From assembly GCA_002404865.1 (NCBI GenBank), contig DHKP01000002.1, positions 1 through 34,948 on the forward strand: 34,948 nt of DNA, read 5' to 3'. A program made the position numbers and the translations under genes. This DNA comes from Caryophanales bacterium UBA4691 (GTDB lineage Bacteria > Bacillota_I > Bacilli_A > RFN20 > CAG-826). This document shows, one piece after another, positions 24,677 through 31,951 of the stretch. The notes under the pieces are model-generated. The model did no database searches, had not been told where the DNA came from, and saw nothing but the letters and a program-made list of their open reading frames with translations. How positions within the stretch are numbered: position 1 is the stretch's first letter; each line of letters starts with the position of its first letter.

Positions 24677-24788
24677 GATCCACCAAGAGGAAGAGGAGAA
24701 TCAAGATCATCACAATCGACGTGACGTCCATTCCCGTTTCTCCTTTCTTTGCTTTTTTCTCCCCGGGGTAATGTTTTTGAGTTAGCAT
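24645..24788 (-). CDS. small hydrophobic peptide, candidate type I toxin
   Basis: The frame gives 47 residues from ATG 24788 or 28 from ATG 24731; both starts have a good ribosome site (GAGGT about 7 bases ahead, and AGGAG 8 bases ahead). The core VTSIVMILILLFLLVDQ is a single short membrane helix, followed by a polar tail DQKNSNDPKGR. The short form has the look of type I toxins and holin-like peptides of Bacillota (a few polar residues, one helix, charged end). The stop codon and last codons lie in a hairpin that is a strong terminator on the opposite strand, and a plus-strand promoter faces it. This convergent, 3'-overlapping layout is that of txpA/RatA and bsrG/SR4. No homologue was recognised. 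Confidence 0.5.
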   Translation of the reverse strand: MLTQKHYPGEKKAKKGETGMDVTSIVMILILLFLLVDQKNSNDPKGR

Positions 24789-24924
24789 AAAAGCTACCTC
24801 ACTTATCTATAGACATGTTTTTCTTCTTTTTTACAAAAAATTCATTTTTCGCATTCTAATTCTCGCGAAAGAAAATATATGTTCCTTTAAAACTAAAACT
24901 TCGAAAGTGATTTTCCTCTCTAAC

Positions 24925-24959
24925 GAAAAAAGCGCACAGCAATTTTATAAGCCATGCAC
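24925..24959 (-). terminator. intrinsic terminator of clpB
   Basis: On the minus strand GTGCATGGC and GCTGTGCGC (24951-24959, 24932-24940) pair over nine positions, three of them G-U, around a 10-base loop, followed by TTTTTT. It lies about 55 bases after the clpB stop. Confidence 0.75.
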
Positions 24960-25013
24960 TTCTTTTGAAGTAATGATAGAAGGGTTCTACGGATTACTTA
25001 TCGATAGAGCCTT

Positions 25014-27137
25014 TTATTGCTTTAAGGGATTAATCGTGATGGTGTCGTTATTGACACTGACAAGATATTTATCTTGTACGTTAACTTCACCCTTCACAAT
25101 CGCCGTCGCGATAACTGTTTCCACATTATCCTGGATAAAGCGTTTAAGTGGTCTAGCACCGAATGCTGGCGAATAAGCGCAATCAAGGATGTAATGCTTA
25201 AGTTCATCGGAGAAAGAGAAACTATAGAATTGCTCTTTTAGACGATTGTTAAGCTCGTTAAGCATCTTCTCGACAATGCGATATTGCACTTCTTTAGAAA
25301 GAGGATTGAAGTAAACAATCTCGTCAATACGGTTCAAGAATTCTGGCTTGAAGGTATGATTCAATAGTTCACGGACCGGTTCCTTCTTCCCTTCAAGAAG
25401 GTATTCGCTACCAAGGTTGCTCGTCATGATGATTATCGTGTTCTTAAAATCAACTAGACGCCCTTGAGAATCGGTAAGTCTCCCGTCATCAAGGACCTGA
25501 AGCAATAAGTTGAGCACTTCGGGGTTAGCCTTTTCGACTTCATCAAACAAGACAACGGAATATGGATTGCGTCTTACTTTCTCGGTAAGTTGCCCTCCTT
25601 CTTCGTAGCCGACATATCCTGGCGGCGCACCAATAAGACGAGAGACGCTATACTTTTCCATGTATTCGCTCATATCGATACGAATAATGTTGTTCTCGTT
25701 ATCAAATAGAGCCTCCGCTAGAGCTCTAGCAACTTCCGTTTTCCCTACACCTGTTGGCCCAAGGAAAAGGAAACTTCCGATTGGGCGGTTTGGGTTTTTA
25801 ATGCCTGCACGCTGACGGAGGATTGCATTGCTCACAAGACGAATCGCCTCATCTTGCCCAATGACGCGTTTTTCGAGCGTTTTAGGAAGATCGAGGACCT
25901 TTTCGCGGTCGCCTTTTTGAATACGAGAGACAGGAATGCCCGTAATCTTACTCACGATGCGAGAAATAGACTCTTCATCCACAACTTCATCGACGAGTTT
26001 TTCACCGTTTTTGCTCTTTGCTTCCAGCTCTTTCAAGCGTTGTTCGTACTCAGGAATCGTCTTATATTGAAGCAAGGAAGCTTTTTCGTATTCCCCATTT
26101 CCAAAATAAGTATTCAAATCGAATTTCGCTTTCTCGAGCTTGCCTTTCAGATCCTTAGCCTCTTTAATGTTAGATTTTTCAACCTCCCACTCTTTGGTTA
26201 AAACATCCTTTTTGGCATTATCGTTCGCAAGTTCTTTTTGAAGTTCATCGAGCCGACGTTTGCTCGAATCGTCTTTTTCTTTCATCAAAGCGACTTTTTC
26301 CACTTCCAGCGAACGGATTTTGCGAGTAATCTCATCAAGTTCCGCCGGCATGGATTCAATCTCCACTTTGATGTTCGCACAAGCTTCATCAACCAAATCA
26401 ATCGCCTTGTCTGGCAAGAAACGATTGGTGATGTAACGATTTGACAAAGTAGCCGCAGCAATCAAAGCACCATCCGTGATTTTAACACCATGATAGGATT
26501 CAAATCGCTCTTTTAAGCCACGAAGAATCGTAATGGTGTCTTCAACTGTTGGTTCCCCAACCATCACGGTTTGGAAACGACGTTCAAGCGCACGGTCTTT
26601 CTCAATGTATTCGCGATACTCGTTTAATGTCGTCGCGCCAATGCAATCAATCTCGCCTCTAGCGAGCATTGGCTTCAACATATTTGAGGCGTCAAGCGCG
26701 CCATCCGTTCTACCCGCTCCAACAATAAGATGAATTTCATCAATGAAAAGAATAATCTTCCCATCGCTTTCCTTAATCTTATTGAGAACGGCTTTTAGAC
26801 GTTCCTCGAACTCACCACGATATTTCGCGCCCGCAACAAGGGCCCCCATATCGAGTTCGTATATTGTTTTGTCTTTCAACGTATTCGGAACATCGTTTTT
26901 CACGATGCGTTCCGCCAAACCTTCAATAATCGCCGTTTTACCAACGCCTGGTTCCCCAAGCAAGATGACGTTGTTCTTGGTTTTTCTAGCGAGAATCGTA
27001 ACGACTTTACGAATTTCTTCATCTCTCCCGATAACAGGATCGATTTTACCTTTTTTGACTTCTTCATTGATGTTGCGCCCGAATTTATCGAGAACGTGTT
27101 CATCAGTGCTATAGTCTTCCATTTGTTCCATCTGCAT
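25014..27137 (-). CDS. clpB: ClpB disaggregase lacking the N-terminal domain
   Basis: The 707-residue Hsp100 ATPase begins almost directly at the first AAA+ module. Walker A GEPGVGKT (61-68), pore loop KYRG (105-108) and Walker B ILFIDE (129-134) are followed by a coiled middle domain (about 255-385, with EYEKASLLQY). The second module has GPTGVGKT (460-467), pore loop GYVG (507-510) and VVLFDE (528-533). The middle domain and absence of a ClpP-binding loop mark it as ClpB, which pulls proteins out of aggregates with DnaK and Hsp20. Usual ClpB is about 860 residues; here the roughly 150-residue N domain is missing, as in Mollicutes. The start is firm: AGGAG lies 8-9 bases ahead and the promoter and CIRCE are just upstream, leaving no room for an N domain. 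Confidence 0.96.
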   Translation of the reverse strand: MQMEQMEDYSTDEHVLDKFGRNINEEVKKGKIDPVIGRDEEIRKVVTILARKTKNNVILLGEPGVGKTAIIEGLAERIVKNDVPNTLKDKTIYELDMGALVAGAKYRGEFEERLKAVLNKIKESDGKIILFIDEIHLIVGAGRTDGALDASNMLKPMLARGEIDCIGATTLNEYREYIEKDRALERRFQTVMVGEPTVEDTITILRGLKERFESYHGVKITDGALIAAATLSNRYITNRFLPDKAIDLVDEACANIKVEIESMPAELDEITRKIRSLEVEKVALMKEKDDSSKRRLDELQKELANDNAKKDVLTKEWEVEKSNIKEAKDLKGKLEKAKFDLNTYFGNGEYEKASLLQYKTIPEYEQRLKELEAKSKNGEKLVDEVVDEESISRIVSKITGIPVSRIQKGDREKVLDLPKTLEKRVIGQDEAIRLVSNAILRQRAGIKNPNRPIGSFLFLGPTGVGKTEVARALAEALFDNENNIIRIDMSEYMEKYSVSRLIGAPPGYVGYEEGGQLTEKVRRNPYSVVLFDEVEKANPEVLNLLLQVLDDGRLTDSQGRLVDFKNTIIIMTSNLGSEYLLEGKKEPVRELLNHTFKPEFLNRIDEIVYFNPLSKEVQYRIVEKMLNELNNRLKEQFYSFSFSDELKHYILDCAYSPAFGARPLKRFIQDNVETVIATAIVKGEVNVQDKYLVSVNNDTITINPLKQ

Positions 27138-27176
27138 AGTGATTCTCTCCTTTCCCTTCTTTTAGGAAGCAAAGAC

Positions 27177-27204
27177 ATTATAATGCAGTTTTTAGCACTC
27201 GCAA
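27177..27204 (-). promoter_or_regulatory. sigma-A promoter of clpB
   Basis: On the minus strand TATAAT (27177-27182, perfect) is preceded at 16 bases by TTGCGA (27199-27204, four of six), which lies in the spacer of the CIRCE element. The start site would fall about 30 bases before the clpB ATG. Confidence 0.8.
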
Positions 27205-27218
27205 GTATAGAGTGCTAA
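27192..27218 (-). promoter_or_regulatory. CIRCE operator of clpB (perfect consensus)
   Basis: TTAGCACTC, nine bases, GAGTGCTAA: all 18 arm positions match CIRCE. It overlaps the -35 box, so HrcA bound here would exclude RNA polymerase. Confidence 0.97.
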
Positions 27219-27290
27219 TATATGGGAATCACGTTCGCTATGATAAGGTTTTATCGAATTAATTTGTAGACAATAAAAATAGCCGAATTC

Positions 27291-27314
27291 AAAAAAGCCC
27301 TTTTTTCGAGGGCT
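27291..27314 (-). terminator. intrinsic terminator of hypB
   Basis: On the minus strand AGCCC and GGGCT (27310-27314, 27296-27300) pair around a nine-base loop, then TTTTTT. It lies about 25 bases after the hypB stop. Confidence 0.8.
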
Positions 27315-27339
27315 AATTCATAGTCAACAGAGCCTATCC

Positions 27340-28014
27340 TTATTTAGATTGATAATCCTTGACCAAAGATAGAACGTAATCCGCGAGAGCGTCCATTCCC
27401 TCGCCAGTTTTTGCACTCACTGGGAAGAAAACGGCTTTAGGATTTAAAGCAAGGATTCTCTCTTCCGCTTTGTTGATATCGAAATCAAAAACCACCTTTG
27501 CATCCATCTTGCTAAAGACGAAGCATTGGCCAACCGTGAACATTAAAGGGTACTTTAGTGGCTTATCATCGCCTTCAGGGATACTCAAAATCGTCATATT
27601 CAAAGTGGCGCCTGTATCGAATTCAGCAGGGCAAACAAGATTGCCAACGTTTTCTAAGATGAGCAAATCAAGGCCATCTAAGCCAATGGCTTCGCACCCT
27701 TCCTTCGTCATTTTTGCATCGAGATGGCACTCGCCGCATGTATGAAGTTGAATCGTTCTTACACCGGTTTCGCTTTCAATGGTTTTTGCATCGACAGTTG
27801 CGTCCATGTCCGCTTCCATAACGCCGATGCGGAGTTTGTCTTTAAGACGATTAATCAAGGAAACTAATAACGTTGTCTTCCCGCTTCCTGGGCTCGACAT
27901 CAAATTAATAAGAAATACGTTTTTCTCTTTTAATTCTTTTCTAAGAAGTTCGGCGCGTGCGTTATTGTTCGCAAAGATGCTTTGTTTGACTTCGATGACT
28001 CTAATTTTGTCCAT
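27340..28014 (-). CDS. hypB: hydrogenase/nickel-enzyme maturation GTPase HypB
   Basis: The product is 224 residues from the ATG at 28014, the normal HypB start; the longer upstream frame is the antiparallel reading of the neighbour's coding sequence in another phase. It has the P-loop MSSPGSGKTT (Lys46), DMDATVDAKTI, HTCGECHLDA with Cys93, Cys96 and His97, and ENVGNLVCPAEFD with Cys128. The Cys-His pair and Cys128 correspond to the metal site of the HypB G domain. HypB with HypA delivers nickel to [NiFe] hydrogenase (or urease) in the cytoplasm. No histidine-rich nickel-storage stretch or N-terminal CxxCGC motif is present. The ATG lies inside the last 14 bases of the upstream gene. The GTP-base motif reads FSKMD instead of NKxD. 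Confidence 0.95.
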   Translation of the reverse strand: MDKIRVIEVKQSIFANNNARAELLRKELKEKNVFLINLMSSPGSGKTTLLVSLINRLKDKLRIGVMEADMDATVDAKTIESETGVRTIQLHTCGECHLDAKMTKEGCEAIGLDGLDLLILENVGNLVCPAEFDTGATLNMTILSIPEGDDKPLKYPLMFTVGQCFVFSKMDAKVVFDFDINKAEERILALNPKAVFFPVSAKTGEGMDALADYVLSLVKDYQSK

Positions 28015-29701
28015 GTTGCTTATTAATTGCTTTCTTTCCTTTTGTTGAACTGGTTTTTTTGACTGCTTTTTTTGGTTCTTCATCCAGGGCGGTCTTCTTT
28101 TCCATTTCCTTTTTCTTAGCCACCATATCAATGACTGGGCTATCCGCGAGAAATGCGCGAACGCTACTAGCGCTAGAAATGGCGGCTTCGCGAGTATTAT
28201 AAGTTTCGCCAAGTAAAAGCACGAGGCCATTATCGCTATAAAGCACATATTGGTAACGCCCTTGCTTATCGCGAGAAATATGGAAGCCATTATTGGCGAC
28301 TTTTGTTTTAATGGCAGTTAGCCCATTTAATGCAGCAGCTTTTGTGCTATAGGCAGCGCTCGTAAATAAAATTTCGCCATTATTCGCCAAAAGGCGACTT
28401 CGCCATTTTTTGTCACTATTATCGATATAGAGTTCAACCTTGCCGATTTGATTCTTTTCAACATCAGGAAGCGTTATTTTCTCTTCGCGGACTTCGCTTG
28501 CGGGGATTTCATCAAGGTCAATGACCTTATCGCTTATGCCAAAGCGTTGGGTGGAAGCAAGGGCATTTTGGGCGCTAGCGACGCTACGATAGATTTCACC
28601 ACTCGCGACCAATCGCGCGTCTTTGGCCGTAAAGATCCGAAACTGGGAATAGCCATTTTTATCCGTGATAACTTTGTGGGTTCCAGAAAAGAGATTCTTC
28701 TTTAAGGTTTCAATCCCCATCTTCGCCCCATCGCGCGTCTTATAATTATTGGATACGATGAGGATTTCGCCATTATTTGCCTTAAGGCGATATTTATACA
28801 TTCCAGCTTCTGGATAAACTTCATATTTTCCAATGGCTTTACTATTTTCCACTGCCACTTCGCCTTCGGAGGTGTTTTCTTTGTTTTCGGAAATAGTATC
28901 TTCTTCCTCACGATTTTCGCCTATTTCTTCTTCTCTAGTAAGAATGGAATCTTCGTTTTGAGATGGCGTTTCTTCTTTTAAAACGCTAGGCGTCTCTTCA
29001 CCGTTGCTATAAGAAAGGGCCAATGAAACGAACTCAGCAAAAAGCAAAAGGAAGATACAATAAATAAGGGCTTCTAGTGTCCCATATCTTTTTATGTCTA
29101 GTAGTTGGAAAACGAAATAATCTGGAACGACATTTGTCGCACCTTTCCCACTCAATAATGAAGGATAAATGATGACGGATACAAAAAACACTGCAACAGG
29201 GAAGACCGCGTAATGAGCGTCTCTTCGCGCAACTCTTTTCGTTGGGGCAAAGCCAACATAATCCAAGAACATAAACATTGGAATTAGAATAGAGACAAGA
29301 ATCCCACCTTGGTAAGAGAGGAGGAAATTTCGTAACGCCAAGCCTTCTTGCGCGCTATTCGCTAGAAGCATGACGTCAACGAAAAAGTATTCGAAAATAG
29401 CCATAATGCCAAGAACCGCACCAGAAAGTTTTACGATACTTAGCCATTTTGGAAGAGAGTAGTTCTCTTTCTTTTTCATTAGAGCAATAAGGAGGAATAT
29501 CGCCACGACTAAAGCGACCGCTCCCGCATAAATCGCGCTTAAAAAGCCTATACTCTTTAAGAAATCGGTCCAATCAGGCGTAAAGTTTTGATAAGGATAA
29601 TGAAACCAATTCCCCATTAAGCCACCGCAACCAATAATCGAAGCGACTACGATGATGACGTTAATTCCTAAAGAGATGATGCTGCTTGTTTTTCTTTTCA
29701 T
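28001..29701 (-). CDS. membrane protein with four YegP/DUF1508-like repeats
   Basis: The 566-residue protein has about six membrane helices in residues 10-232, an acidic linker (235-290), then four related beta-beta-alpha repeats at about 292-338, 343-385, 421-470 and 475-520. Each has the form x-Y-x-x-x-L-x-A-x-N-G-E-I-L-x-x-S-x-x-Y-x-T-x-x-A-A-x-x-G-I, as in YegP (DUF1508), a small domain of unknown function. A Lys-rich tail ends the protein. The repeats should lie in the cytoplasm if the first helix runs in-out and the count is even. Fusion of YegP units to a polytopic membrane domain is unusual in my experience. hypB begins inside its last codons, so the two are co-transcribed, but no functional link is evident. 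Confidence 0.75.
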   Translation of the reverse strand: MKRKTSSIISLGINVIIVVASIIGCGGLMGNWFHYPYQNFTPDWTDFLKSIGFLSAIYAGAVALVVAIFLLIALMKKKENYSLPKWLSIVKLSGAVLGIMAIFEYFFVDVMLLANSAQEGLALRNFLLSYQGGILVSILIPMFMFLDYVGFAPTKRVARRDAHYAVFPVAVFFVSVIIYPSLLSGKGATNVVPDYFVFQLLDIKRYGTLEALIYCIFLLLFAEFVSLALSYSNGEETPSVLKEETPSQNEDSILTREEEIGENREEEDTISENKENTSEGEVAVENSKAIGKYEVYPEAGMYKYRLKANNGEILIVSNNYKTRDGAKMGIETLKKNLFSGTHKVITDKNGYSQFRIFTAKDARLVASGEIYRSVASAQNALASTQRFGISDKVIDLDEIPASEVREEKITLPDVEKNQIGKVELYIDNSDKKWRSRLLANNGEILFTSAAYSTKAAALNGLTAIKTKVANNGFHISRDKQGRYQYVLYSDNGLVLLLGETYNTREAAISSASSVRAFLADSPVIDMVAKKKEMEKKTALDEEPKKAVKKTSSTKGKKAINKQHGQN

Positions 29702-29952
29702 AAACTAAACCTCATTTTCTTTCTTCGTCCGATGAACGAGTTTACGTTTCTAACTGAAACTAATTCTACACCGAAGAAGAGGAAAAAGAAGCGTTTTGAT
29801 TTTTCGTTTTCTCTTCTTTACAAATTGCTATCTATTGACAATAATCCTTAACACCTAAAATGAATTTTTAAGTCATATAATGAAGCATATTTTATTTTAA
29901 ATTGACGTTTCTTCTCTTAGCGATTGAACTGAGATTTCATGACTCTAGAAGA

Positions 29953-31002
29953 TTAATGTGCTTTAAAAAAGTAATCCGCGTAATGCTGAAACGCACTAGG
30001 CAAAGAATAAGACCGGTTTAATTCTTCTTCATTCACAAATAAAGAACCATTTGGATAACCATTAACCCTAACCAAATACGCATTCATGCTCCACGCTAAA
30101 TGGGTAAAAACGTGCTTCTTTTCAGGAAGAGAAGCAATAGAAAATAACGCAAAACCCCTGTCGATTAAATATTGTTCTGCTTCCTTAAGAGAAAGAAGTC
30201 CCTCTACGTTCGGAATTTCATATAAAGACGCAAGTAGCCCCCTATCATTTCTTTTTCGAATCAGAATAGAATCTTCGTGACGGATAATGAATAAAGTGAG
30301 TTCAATTTTTCTCTTTTTCGCTTTCTTCTCAATAATAGGATAAGCAAGCTCACGCTTGTTTTTATGAGCTTTGCAAACGCTAGAAAAAGGGCAAATCGAG
30401 CATCGAGGGGCGCCGTGTGGCAAACATACAAGTTCCCCTAAATCCATTAACGCCTGATTAAAAACGCTAGGGTCGATTGTTAATCGATTTGTATAAAAGT
30501 AAGAAGCAGTCTCTTTCATTTTTGGATCTTTATCCTTTATAGGGCACTCGCATAGACGCGCAAAAACGCGAATCAAATTCCCGTCAATCGCAACATAGGG
30601 TTTGTGGTAAGCAATCGCCATAATCGCGTTAGACGTGTATTCACCAATTCCAGGCAACTTTAATAGGTCGTCCTTTTGGCTAGGGATGATTCCGTCGTAT
30701 TTTTCTTTAACAATAGTCGCTGCTTTTAATAAGTTCCTTGCGCGCGAATAATAGCCTAATCCTTCCCATAGTTTATTCACGGTGTCGATATCCGCATCAG
30801 CCAAAGACAAAGGATTAGGAAACATCTCCAAAAACCGACGGTAATATTCTTTCACTACTTCAACGCGGGTTTGCTGAAGCATAATTTCGCTTAGCCAAAC
30901 GTGATATGATGTCGCGTCTTCTCTCCAAGGAAGAATGCGCCGATTCTTTTCGTACCAATCTTGGAGTGAAATCGAAAAATCGCTTATCTTATCTTTCTTC
31001 AT
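29953..31002 (-). CDS. mutY: A/G-specific adenine DNA glycosylase MutY
   Basis: The 349-residue protein has the HhH-GPD fold with catalytic Glu39 (WLSEIMLQQT), the helix-hairpin-helix LLKLPGIGEYTSNAI, and catalytic Asp140 in YVAIDGNLIRVFAR. A 4Fe-4S loop (Cys193, 201, 204, 210) and a C-terminal NUDIX-like domain (about 225-345) that reads 8-oxoG complete it. It removes adenine paired with 8-oxoguanine. The first cluster spacing is C-x7-C where E. coli and Geobacillus have C-x6-C. Its ATG overlaps the upstream GNAT stop by four bases. Confidence 0.96.
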   Translation of the reverse strand: MKKDKISDFSISLQDWYEKNRRILPWREDATSYHVWLSEIMLQQTRVEVVKEYYRRFLEMFPNPLSLADADIDTVNKLWEGLGYYSRARNLLKAATIVKEKYDGIIPSQKDDLLKLPGIGEYTSNAIMAIAYHKPYVAIDGNLIRVFARLCECPIKDKDPKMKETASYFYTNRLTIDPSVFNQALMDLGELVCLPHGAPRCSICPFSSVCKAHKNKRELAYPIIEKKAKKRKIELTLFIIRHEDSILIRKRNDRGLLASLYEIPNVEGLLSLKEAEQYLIDRGFALFSIASLPEKKHVFTHLAWSMNAYLVRVNGYPNGSLFVNEEELNRSYSLPSAFQHYADYFFKAH

Positions 31003-31550
31003 ATCGTTTCATAAAAAGGTAGCAAGAGGATCCATCTATCCCCCCAGTCAGCGCCCTTGCAATCTCCGACATTAGAAAACCCGTGCTTCAGATAAAACTG
31101 GACTGCTTTCTCGTTCTTTTTATACGCTACGACAAGGCAATACTTATTCTTCTGAGAAATTAGGATTTTCTTTAATAACGCTCCCCCGTACCCTTTGTTT
31201 TGAATAGAAGGATCAATCATGAATCGCTCCAAAAGGAAATAAGAAGCGCGAGGTGGTAGATGATGCTCTACCAAGAATTCTTCCGTTCTATTTCTAGACG
31301 AATCAGAAAAGAAATAAGAAGCAAGGTCATTAGAAAGAGCAAAACTACCTATCAATTTTTCGTTAAGAAGATAGAGATACAAAGACTCGTTTCTTAAGTC
31401 CTCCAAAAAGATATCTCTATTTGGGTAATCGTGACTCCAGGTGTCATTCCCTTCTTCTTCCATTTTCTTTTTCACACGGAGAAAAAGGGAATACGTCCCC
31501 TCAATTTCGTTTGCTTTAATGACTTTATCTAATTCCATGAGGTAAAGCAT
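30999..31550 (-). CDS. GNAT-family N-acetyltransferase
   Basis: The product is 183 residues from the ATG at 31550, preceded by AAGAG; a GTG at 31583 would add 11 residues but has AGG directly against it. The acetyl-CoA motif is FMIDPSIQNKGYGGALLKKI, with Q-x-x-G-x-G, and the C-terminal AVQFYLKHGFSNVGD is the usual GNAT end. The early part (KKKMEEEGNDTWSHDYPNRDIFLEDL) resembles small-molecule GNATs of Bacillota. The substrate is unknown. It overlaps mutY by four bases (ATGA), so the two are translated together. Confidence 0.88.
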   Translation of the reverse strand: MLYLMELDKVIKANEIEGTYSLFLRVKKKMEEEGNDTWSHDYPNRDIFLEDLRNESLYLYLLNEKLIGSFALSNDLASYFFSDSSRNRTEEFLVEHHLPPRASYFLLERFMIDPSIQNKGYGGALLKKILISQKNKYCLVVAYKKNEKAVQFYLKHGFSNVGDCKGADWGDRWILLLPFYETI

Positions 31551-31606
31551 ATATGTCTCTTGTTTTGCTTGCAAGAAAGTCACCTAAAAAAGAAAAGGCA
31601 CCCAGG

Positions 31607-31951
31607 TTATTCCACCTGAATGTCTTTAATATTGATTTCGCTCCCACTGACTAGATACGTGTTTTCACTATGACAGTGCGGGCATATCTTGCCGTTCGTG
31701 GTCGTTTTGAAGGTCTTTTTACAATCCCTACAATAAGATATTCCCTCAAGTATCACCAAGTTGAGCTTACATTCTTGCATGTATTTCGTCTTTTTGATTG
31801 CCCAGTTATAAGCATCGACGAAGTAACTAGGAACGATGCTAGAGACTTCTCCGACTTCTAATGTTAAGGCGGTGACTTTATTGACGTTATTCTCTTTGGC
31901 GACCTTTTCGACCTCTTCAATCACGTAGAAGACAATCCCTAGTTCATGCAT
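31607..31951 (-). CDS. hypA: nickel-enzyme maturation protein HypA
   Basis: The 114-residue protein is full length for HypA. It begins MHELGIV, with His2 (and Glu3) the nickel ligands, and has the zinc site C74-x2-C77 ... C90-x2-C93. It passes nickel to HypB and the hydrogenase large subunit. Its start overlaps the end of the large Fe-S oxidoreductase gene by eight bases, so they form one operon, whereas hypB lies 3.6 kb away behind a different gene. A weak hairpin (CAGGT/ACCTG, 31603-31618) at its stop precedes a T-rich stretch and could end the operon. Confidence 0.95.
   Translation of the reverse strand: MHELGIVFYVIEEVEKVAKENNVNKVTALTLEVGEVSSIVPSYFVDAYNWAIKKTKYMQECKLNLVILEGISYCRDCKKTFKTTTNGKICPHCHSENTYLVSGSEINIKDIQVE

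Larger units (their letters stand above)
24575..24769. repeat. ACCCCGGGGA inverted repeat bracketing the small hydrophobic ORF
   Basis: ACCCCGGGGA at 24575-24584 and its reverse complement at 24760-24769 are the only CCCCGGGG blocks noticed in this AT-rich window. In a minus-strand RNA they could join the 5' leader to the 3' end over ten pairs. A nested hairpin with arms ACCATTAT/ATAATGGT (24594-24601, 24624-24631) and a GCAA-capped inner stem lies between. Confidence 0.6.

Noticed and set aside
24907..25176. Plus-strand frame overlapping the end of clpB
   Set aside because: Antisense shadow over a certain gene, without ribosome site.
28015..28290. Extended N-terminus of HypB
   Set aside because: The extra 92 residues overlap the upstream gene's coding sequence in another phase and are unlike any HypB; the family start is at 28014.
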